In this document: positions 59,133-64,000 of the stretch, in pieces
Layout: every line of letters starts with the position of its first letter
How positions within the stretch are numbered: position 1 is the stretch's first letter
From: Pseudomonas iranensis
GTDB lineage: Bacteria; Pseudomonadota; Gammaproteobacteria; Pseudomonadales; Pseudomonadaceae
NCBI RefSeq assembly: GCF_014268585.2
Contig: NZ_CP077092.1
Location: 4,749,501 to 4,813,500, forward strand
Length of the DNA: 64,000 bases
Reading direction: 5' to 3'
Program-made: the position numbers and the translations under genes
The notes under the pieces: model-generated
The model's database searches: none
Seen by the model: the letters and a program-made list of their open reading frames with translations, nothing else
What the model was told of the DNA's origin: nothing

Positions 59133-59440
59133 CCCCTCACCCCAGCCCTCTCCCGGAGGGAGAGGGGGCCGACCGAAGTGTCTGGCGTTATGCATCGACC
59201 TGAAAAACCTTATCGATTATGGATTCAAGACAATTCGTTCAAGTCGGTGAATCCCTCCAATATCCCCAAATCAGTCCCCTCTCCCTTTGGGAGAGGGGGC
59301 CGACCGAAGTGTCTGGCGTTATGCATCGACCTGAAAAACCTTATCGATTATGGATTCAAGACAATTCGTTCAAGTCGGTGAATCCCTCCAATATCCCCCA
59401 ATCAGTCCCCTCTCCCTTTGGGAGAGGGTTAGGGTGAGGG
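59133..59440. repeat. Class 3 repeat element with a 131-bp tandem duplication
   Basis: The element begins CCCCTCACCCCAGCCCTCTCCC and ends GGGAGAGGGTTAGGGTGAGGG. Its interior is duplicated: 59160-59290 and 59291-59421 are nearly identical with a period of exactly 131 bp, one visible difference being CCCCAAATC versus CCCCCAATC near the end. No gene is credible here: the short frames that run through both copies are artefacts of the repeat. Confidence 0.9.
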
Positions 59441-59478
59441 CAATCCACAGGCTGCCCACACTAGCCAGAGCGCCAAGG

Positions 59479-60714
59479 TCAGAGCATTTCGAGCGCCATG
59501 ATACGTGCTCGAATAAACCGCCGCTCCGGCTCCTGCCGCGTCAGCTCCAGCGCCCGCTGATACGCTGCCCGCGCCTGCTCCACCCGGCCCAACTGCCGGC
59601 AAAACTCCGCCCGCGCCGAATGCGCCAAGTGGTAATCCTGCAACTCCCCACGCGCCAAAATCCCTTCTACCAACAACAACCCGGCCAACGCTCCATCCCG
59701 TTTGGCCACCGCCACCGCCCGATTCAGCTCGACCACCGGCGACGGCACCGCGCGCAGCAGCACGTCATACAGACCGACAATCTGCTGCCAGTCGGTTTCT
59801 GCCGCCGACGGCGCTTCCGCATGCACCGCTGCAATCGCCGCTTGCAGGCAATATGGCCCGAAGCGTCGTGTACTCAGGGCGCGCTCGACCAGCGCGCAGC
59901 CTTCGGCCATCAACCCGGCGTCCCACAACGAGCGATCCTGATCGTCGAGCAACACCAGTTCACCACTCGGCGAGGTACGTGCCGGCCGACGTGATTCATG
60001 CAGCAGCATCAGCGCCAGCAGGCCCATGACTTCCGGCTCCGGCAGCAACTCCATCAACAAGCGCCCGAGGCGAATCGCTTCGCGCGTCAGATCCTCGCGG
60101 GTCAGCTCAGCGCCGACCGAGGCCGAATAGCCTTCGTTGAACACCAGATAAATCACCCGCAACACGCTGTCCAGTCGCTCGGGCAATTCGTTCAGCGTGG
60201 GTACTTGATAGGGGATTTTCGCGTCGCGGATCTTGGCCTTGGCGCGGACGATGCGCTGGGCAATCGCCGCCGGCGCCGAGAGAAAAGCGCGGGCGATTTC
60301 CTCGGTGGTGAGGTCGCAGACTTCGCGCAAGGTCAGCGGCACTTGCGCATCTGCCGCCAGCGCCGGGTGGCAGCAGGTGAAGATCAGCCGCAAGCGATCG
60401 TCTTCCACGTCTTCGCCACTCCAGTCAGCCTGTTCCAGCTCATCGAGTTGTGCCAGCAGCAACGGTTGCGACGCCTTGAACCGCGCGCGCCGGCGCAGCA
60501 CATCGATGGCTTTGAAACGCCCGGTGGAGACCAGCCAGGTCCGCGGGTTGTCCGGCACGCCGTCGCGTTGCCAGCGCTCGACCGCGACGAAGAACGCCTC
60601 GTGCAAGGCTTCTTCGGCGAGGTCGAAATCACCGAGCAGGCGGATCAGCGTCGCCAGAATCCGCCGCGAATCCTCGCGGTAGACCTGCTCGACCCGCGCC
60701 CGGACGTCAGACAT
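59479..60714 (-). CDS. ECF42-type RNA polymerase sigma factor
   Basis: Encodes 411 residues, much longer than a usual ECF factor. Region 2 (about 10-80) contains FDLAEEALHEAFFVAVERWQRDG and NPRTWLVSTGRFKAIDVLRR; region 4 (about 110-170) contains LTTEEIARAFLSAPAAIAQRIVRAKAKIRDA. The C-terminal 220 residues are TPR-like helical repeats, as in the ECF42 group. The gene overlaps the downstream-start YCII gene by 8 bp, and this ECF42-YCII (DGPF) pairing is the group's signature. No anti-sigma factor is visible; the C-terminal extension is thought to serve instead. Targets are probably the neighbouring genes. Confidence 0.9.
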   Translation of the reverse strand: MSDVRARVEQVYREDSRRILATLIRLLGDFDLAEEALHEAFFVAVERWQRDGVPDNPRTWLVSTGRFKAIDVLRRRARFKASQPLLLAQLDELEQADWSGEDVEDDRLRLIFTCCHPALAADAQVPLTLREVCDLTTEEIARAFLSAPAAIAQRIVRAKAKIRDAKIPYQVPTLNELPERLDSVLRVIYLVFNEGYSASVGAELTREDLTREAIRLGRLLMELLPEPEVMGLLALMLLHESRRPARTSPSGELVLLDDQDRSLWDAGLMAEGCALVERALSTRRFGPYCLQAAIAAVHAEAPSAAETDWQQIVGLYDVLLRAVPSPVVELNRAVAVAKRDGALAGLLLVEGILARGELQDYHLAHSARAEFCRQLGRVEQARAAYQRALELTRQEPERRFIRARIMALEML

Positions 60715-61051
60715 TCAACTGCCGCACCGGACGTACCTCAACGCTGCCAACCCGCGCTGCCGGAATGTTGCCGGCCACCTGAATCGCTTCGTTGAGATCC
60801 TTGGCATCGATCAGGTAAAAACCGGCCAGTTGCTCCTTGGTTTCAGCGAAAGGCCCGTCGGTGATCGACACCTTGCCGTTGCGCATGCGTACCGTGGTGG
60901 CGGTTTCTACCGATTCCAGCGCTTCGGCGGCGATCATCCGCCCGCTGCCCTGAATCGACTCGGCGTAGGCCCAGCATTCGGCGTCTTCCGGGCTGTCCGG
61001 CGAGGTGTGCAGCAGGCGTTCATCGCTGTAGACCAAGCATAGGTATTTCAT
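60707..61051 (-). CDS. YCII/DGPF-domain protein
   Basis: Encodes 114 residues from the ATG at 61051 (MKYLCLVYSDERLLH). It has the DGPF motif ITDGPFAETKEQLAGFYLID characteristic of the family, and AANTV-like VRMRNGKVS before it. The fold is a dimeric alpha-beta barrel similar to YciI. DGPF proteins are co-encoded with ECF42 sigma factors and are thought to belong to stress-related regulons; their chemistry is unknown. It overlaps the sigma gene by 8 bp and lies 40 bp after the SnoaL-like gene. Confidence 0.9.
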   Translation of the reverse strand: MKYLCLVYSDERLLHTSPDSPEDAECWAYAESIQGSGRMIAAEALESVETATTVRMRNGKVSITDGPFAETKEQLAGFYLIDAKDLNEAIQVAGNIPAARVGSVEVRPVRQLNV

Positions 61052-61091
61052 GGCGATCTCCTGATTCGAACGGATCAACTATGGCTGAAGA

Positions 61092-61517
61092 TCAGGGGGT
61101 TACATCGAACAGCGTCGCGCCGCTCATCGGATCGAACGGTGCCGACCAGTGCTCGTGGGCAATCTTCCAAGCCCCGCCGACCTGCCGATAACAGGCGGTC
61201 ACACGCATCCAGCAACTCTGGGTTTCGCCCTTGTCGTTGGTGCCGCCGCAATTGGCCACCCAGTGGGCGAAAGCGATGTTGTCGGCGCGTTCGATGGCGA
61301 TTTCGTGGAACTCGAAGATGTGCGGGCCGGGGCACATTTCCATGCACTCGACCCAGTGCGCGCGGTACGCCGCTTTGCCTTTGAATTGCAGGGCCTTGAT
61401 CGCATCGAACGAGACGATGTCGTCGGCGTACAGGGCCATGACTTTTTCGACGTCCTTGGCCATTACTGCTTCGCGATAGGTGTTGATCAGGCTCTGGATT
61501 TCGCTTTGTGCGCTCAT
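61092..61517 (-). CDS. SnoaL/NTF2-like protein (DUF4440-like)
   Basis: Encodes 141 residues with an NTF2-like fold: MSAQSEIQSLINTYREAVMAKDVEKVMALYADDIVSFDAI, then HIFEFHEIAIERADNIAFAHWV and a C-terminal WKIAHEHWSAPFDP. Members act as small hydrolases, isomerases or ligand binders, often in antibiotic or aromatic metabolism. It is the first gene of a three-gene unit with the YCII and ECF42 sigma genes, 40 bp from the next gene. Its substrate is unknown. Confidence 0.85.
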   Translation of the reverse strand: MSAQSEIQSLINTYREAVMAKDVEKVMALYADDIVSFDAIKALQFKGKAAYRAHWVECMEMCPGPHIFEFHEIAIERADNIAFAHWVANCGGTNDKGETQSCWMRVTACYRQVGGAWKIAHEHWSAPFDPMSGATLFDVTP

Positions 61518-61659
61518 GGTGTTCTCCGTGGTTTTTGTTGTGAAGACACCCTTAGTCGTTTGCCCTTTGTGCAGATCGACAGGGCAAACAAAAAAATTTC
61601 GCCGACAACAATGTCGCTAGAATCCGAGCTTCAATCCTTGTAGGAAAAAGGAAATTCCC

Positions 61660-62145
61660 GTGTCAGCCCAACTCGTGCCTTACGACAGCCTCAGCCCTTT
61701 GCAGCGTGAGCAAGTCGAGTCGATTGAAATTCACCCCGAGCAGATCAAATTCTCCGGCGACATCCACGGTGCCTTGCACACCCTGCTGTCGAAACCCGGC
61801 CCCGGCGTGAAAGGTTTTGCCCTGCTGGCGGACGACGTACCGGTGGCGTTTCTGCTGCTCAAGCGCCCGCCGGTATTGCCCGACTGGGCCGACGAACACA
61901 GCGCCACGTTGCATGCGCTGCAGGTCGATCGGCGCGCGCAAGGCAAGGGCTACGGCAAGGCTTGCCTGCAAGCGCTGCCCGTCGTCGCCCGCCAGGCCTG
62001 GCCGGAGATCAAGGGGCTGGAATTGTCGGTGGACGCTGATAACGAGGCGGCGATCGCGCTGTACGCCAGGCATGGCTACGTCGACAGCGGTGAAGCGTAC
62101 AAGGGCCGGATTGGGTACGAGCGGCGGATGGGGCTGTTTTTTTAA
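61660..62145 (+). CDS. GNAT-family N-acetyltransferase
   Basis: Encodes 161 residues from a GTG at 61660, with AAAAGGA upstream. The acetyl-CoA-binding part is LQVDRRAQGKGYGKACLQAL (motif A, R/Q-x-x-G-x-G/A), followed by LSVDADNEAAIALYARHGYVDSG. The acceptor is unknown. It lies 17 bp before the PPOX gene and is probably co-transcribed with it. Confidence 0.88.
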   Translation: MSAQLVPYDSLSPLQREQVESIEIHPEQIKFSGDIHGALHTLLSKPGPGVKGFALLADDVPVAFLLLKRPPVLPDWADEHSATLHALQVDRRAQGKGYGKACLQALPVVARQAWPEIKGLELSVDADNEAAIALYARHGYVDSGEAYKGRIGYERRMGLFF

Positions 62146-62162
62146 ATCGTAGAGGGATAACG

Positions 62163-62768
62163 ATGATTGACTCAATCGAAGCACTGGAAGCTATTTACGG
62201 ATTGCCCCACGAACGTGCGGTGCGCAAGCAGATCGGCTTTCTCAACGAGGATTATCAGGCGATGGTGCGCCTGTCGCCGCTAGTGATCGTCAGCTCGTTG
62301 GGGACCGATGGCCTCGATAACTCGCCGCGCGGTGATGCGCCGGGGTTTGTTCGGATCATTGATCAAAACACGTTGGCCCTGCCGGATCGCCCGGGCAACA
62401 ACCGCATCGATACCTTGCGCAATGTGCTGCACGATCCGCGGGTGTCGCTGCTGTTCATCATTCCCGGGATCGGCGAAACATTGCGGGTCAATGGCACGGC
62501 CCTGATCAGCGATGAACCGGCGTTGCTGGAGAGTTTCGCGGTGAATGGCAAACCGGCGAAAACTGTGTTGCTGGTGACGGTGGACGCGGCGTTTTTTCAC
62601 TGCTCGAAAGCCTTTGTCCGCTCGGATGCGTGGAATCCCGAAACGCACCTGCCGCGCTCGGCCTTGCCATCTGCCGGCGCATTTCACAAGCGCCTGAATG
62701 ACGGCCAGTTCGACGCCGACACCTACGATCGGGAAGCGCCGAAACGGGTGCGCGAAAGCCTTTACTAA
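62163..62768 (+). CDS. FMN-dependent PPOX-family oxidoreductase
   Basis: Encodes 201 residues. The pyridoxamine 5'-phosphate oxidase split barrel is seen in FLNEDYQAMVRLSPLVIVSSLGTDGLDNSPRGDAPGFVRI, ALPDRPGNNRIDTLRNVL and LFIIPGIGETLRVNGTA. It resembles the MSMEG_1061 family of PPOX proteins, which bind FMN or related flavins; activity here is unknown. The gene follows the GNAT gene. Confidence 0.87.
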   Translation: MIDSIEALEAIYGLPHERAVRKQIGFLNEDYQAMVRLSPLVIVSSLGTDGLDNSPRGDAPGFVRIIDQNTLALPDRPGNNRIDTLRNVLHDPRVSLLFIIPGIGETLRVNGTALISDEPALLESFAVNGKPAKTVLLVTVDAAFFHCSKAFVRSDAWNPETHLPRSALPSAGAFHKRLNDGQFDADTYDREAPKRVRESLY

Positions 62769-62797
62769 CCGCGCTACTACAGACACCTCAAAACCCT

Positions 62798-62884
62798 GTG
62801 GGAGCGAGCCTGCTCGCGAAGGCGTCGTGTCAGTCGACACTTGCTTGGCTGAAATACCGCTTTCGCGAGCAGGCTCGCTCCCAC
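62798..62884. repeat. REP doublet (REPIN), class 1
   Basis: GTGGGAGCGAGCCTGCTCGC and inverted partner about 48 bp apart, between the convergent PPOX and GNAT genes. Confidence 0.9.
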
Positions 62885-62899
62885 AATTTTGATTGAGGC

Positions 62900-63388
62900 T
62901 TAGAGAGTAAGGATCATCTCGTGCCACGCCATGCCGCCGTGGTCGGACTCGGACGGTTTGATGTAGGCAAAGCCGAAGCCGGCATACAGCGCAATGTGCT
63001 GCTCTTTGCACATCAGGTGAATCGTCGCTTTGTCCATGGCGCGCATGCGCTCGATGAATTCGGCGAGCAGGCGCTTGGCCAGGCCCTGCCCTTGGTAATC
63101 CGGGTGCACGACCACCGACATGATCACCACATTCGGCCCTTTCGGGTCGTGGCCGATCAGTTCCTTGAACGCTTCGTCGGACATTTGCACATCGAACGCC
63201 GCGCCGGAATTGATGAAACCGGCGACCACGCCGTCCACCTCGGCGACGATGAAGCCGTCCGGCCAGGTGGCGATGCGCGTGGCGATCTTTTCACGGGTGG
63301 CGGCTTCGTCGCCTTCGTAGGCGACGGTTTCGATGGCGTAGCAGCGGTCGAGGTCGGCGGCGCTGACGTTGCGGATCACGGTGTTCAT
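62900..63388 (-). CDS. GNAT-family N-acetyltransferase (AANAT-like)
   Basis: Encodes 162 residues. The N-terminus IRNVSAADLDRCYAIETVAYEGDEAATREKI and the acetyl-CoA region VIMSVVVHPDYQGQGLAKRLLAEFIERM, with IHLMCKEQHIALYAGFGFAY at the end, resemble arylalkylamine N-acetyltransferases. The amine substrate is not known. It is convergent with the PPOX gene. Confidence 0.87.
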   Translation of the reverse strand: MNTVIRNVSAADLDRCYAIETVAYEGDEAATREKIATRIATWPDGFIVAEVDGVVAGFINSGAAFDVQMSDEAFKELIGHDPKGPNVVIMSVVVHPDYQGQGLAKRLLAEFIERMRAMDKATIHLMCKEQHIALYAGFGFAYIKPSESDHGGMAWHEMILTL

Positions 63389-63441
63389 GGCAGCTCAAAA
63401 ATCTGTGGAAACAAGGCCCGCCAGCATAAAGCACAACCACC

Positions 63442-63462
63442 GAGGCGGACATGCTCCGCCTC
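63442..63462. other. Perfect hairpin between the GNAT and GyrI genes
   Basis: GAGGCGGA CATGC TCCGCCTC, an 8-bp stem with a 5-nt loop 15 bp downstream of the GyrI-like stop. No T-run follows on either strand, so its use as terminator is doubtful. Confidence 0.55.
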
Positions 63463-63476
63463 GATTAGTACGCCGC

Positions 63477-63962
63477 TCAGGCCCTGATCGGCAGCCAGAT
63501 TTCCAGGGTGCCGGTATTGAGTTTCGGGTTGTAATCCTCGCTGTAGCGCTCGAATTCCGGGGCGTCCGCCGCTTCGTGGCCGGACTGCGGCAGCCAAGTG
63601 TTCCAGATGTACTGGAAGGTGTCAGGGAGTTGCGCCAGTGACCCCTTGTGCTCGAACACGGCATATTTCTGCGGCTGGATTTCAACCCAGCGGTACTTTT
63701 CCGGCAGGTCGTCGAGCTTGTCGATCTGCACCCCGGCGATGTATTCGAAACCGCCCTCGCCATCCGCATTGCAGCAAACGCCGTAGGTTATTTCGTTGAC
63801 TTGCGCGGGGATTTTTCCCAAGTGCGGGATCAGTTTTTCCCACAACGCGGGAATGTCTTCGGTGGTTTGCTGAGTGAATCGCCCACCGAAACCTGCAATC
63901 AGCAAGAACTGCCCGTGTTCGAAGCGAGGCTCGGTTATCTCGACGCGTTGTTGTTCATCCAT
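63477..63962 (-). CDS. GyrI-like small-molecule-binding protein
   Basis: Encodes 161 residues forming a single GyrI-like (SbmC/AraC effector-binding) domain without an HTH. Typical parts are FLLIAGFGGRFTQQTTEDIPALWEKLIPHL, TYGVCCNADGEGGFEYIAGVQID and KYAVFEHKGSLAQLPDTFQYIWNTWLP. Stand-alone members bind or hydrolyse hydrophobic small molecules or inhibit gyrase-directed toxins. The gene is near the right edge of the window, so its upstream context is unseen. Confidence 0.88.
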   Translation of the reverse strand: MDEQQRVEITEPRFEHGQFLLIAGFGGRFTQQTTEDIPALWEKLIPHLGKIPAQVNEITYGVCCNADGEGGFEYIAGVQIDKLDDLPEKYRWVEIQPQKYAVFEHKGSLAQLPDTFQYIWNTWLPQSGHEAADAPEFERYSEDYNPKLNTGTLEIWLPIRA

Positions 63963-64000
63963 GACGCGACTCCTCAGAACGGAAAAGTGGATTCGGCTGG

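Noticed and set aside
59178..59437. Two small tandem open frames with identical peptides
   Set aside because: They arise from the 131-bp duplication of a non-coding repeat element; there is no ribosome site and no homologue known to me.

Overview
The window is chromosomal DNA of a fluorescent Pseudomonas (P. fluorescens group). The evidence is the AmrZ, RsmA/CsrA, AotJQMOP-ArgR and AruCFGDBE (AST) proteins, a gene order matching what I recall of the P. aeruginosa acsA-aot-argR-aru-ltaE-alaS-lysC-rsmA-tRNA-mgtE block, and many REP elements with the core GTGGGAGCGAGCCTGCTCGC. No insertion sequence, integrase, CRISPR array or intact prophage is visible.

Layout. 0-5.4 kb: the 3' end of a hybrid histidine kinase, tRNA-Arg(CCT), two small membrane proteins, an orphan phnN, the regulator amrZ, the Mg transporter mgtE and a DUF4124 secreted protein. 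5.4-10.2 kb: two identical tRNA-Arg(ACG) genes, tRNA-Ser(GCT), rsmA, lysC and alaS. 10.3-12.5 kb: threonine aldolase and an FMN riboswitch driving a second-type lumazine synthase. 12.5-20.5 kb: the complete arginine succinyltransferase operon astC-aruF-aruG-astD-astB-(small gene)-astE. 20.7-28.5 kb: one 7.8 kb gene for a giant leucine-rich-repeat protein with a dermonecrotic-toxin-like N-terminus, lying on the opposite strand between the arginine catabolic operon and its regulator. 28.5-34 kb: argR and the arginine/ornithine ABC transporter aotJQMOP. Putative ArgR half-sites lie upstream of both arginine operons. 34.6-39.2 kb: acetyl-CoA synthetase, a DUF2790 protein and nrdB without nrdA.

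39.2-43.2 kb is a small accessory island: a BRO-N protein behind a leader able to form competing hairpins, an HNH endonuclease with a McrA-like N-terminal domain, a zinc-knuckle protein of unknown function, a DUF6933 protein and a 120-residue unknown protein. 43.2-64 kb is mostly accessory metabolism and regulation: divergent regulator/target pairs (TSUP exporter/AraC, metallo-hydrolase/TetR, LysR/SDR, PACE efflux/LysR), an SOS-box-preceded HTH gene, a HigBA-type toxin-antitoxin pair, a soluble PAS-PAS chemoreceptor and a membrane chemoreceptor, GlpQ, a CorA/ZntB-type transporter, an ECF42-like sigma factor with its YCII partner, acetyltransferases, a PPOX protein and a GyrI-like protein.

The best candidates for something undescribed are the five-cassette LRR giant inside the arginine regulon, and the BRO/HNH/zinc-knuckle/DUF6933 island with its competing-hairpin leader. 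Functions come from reading translated sequences and from family knowledge; no database search was run.
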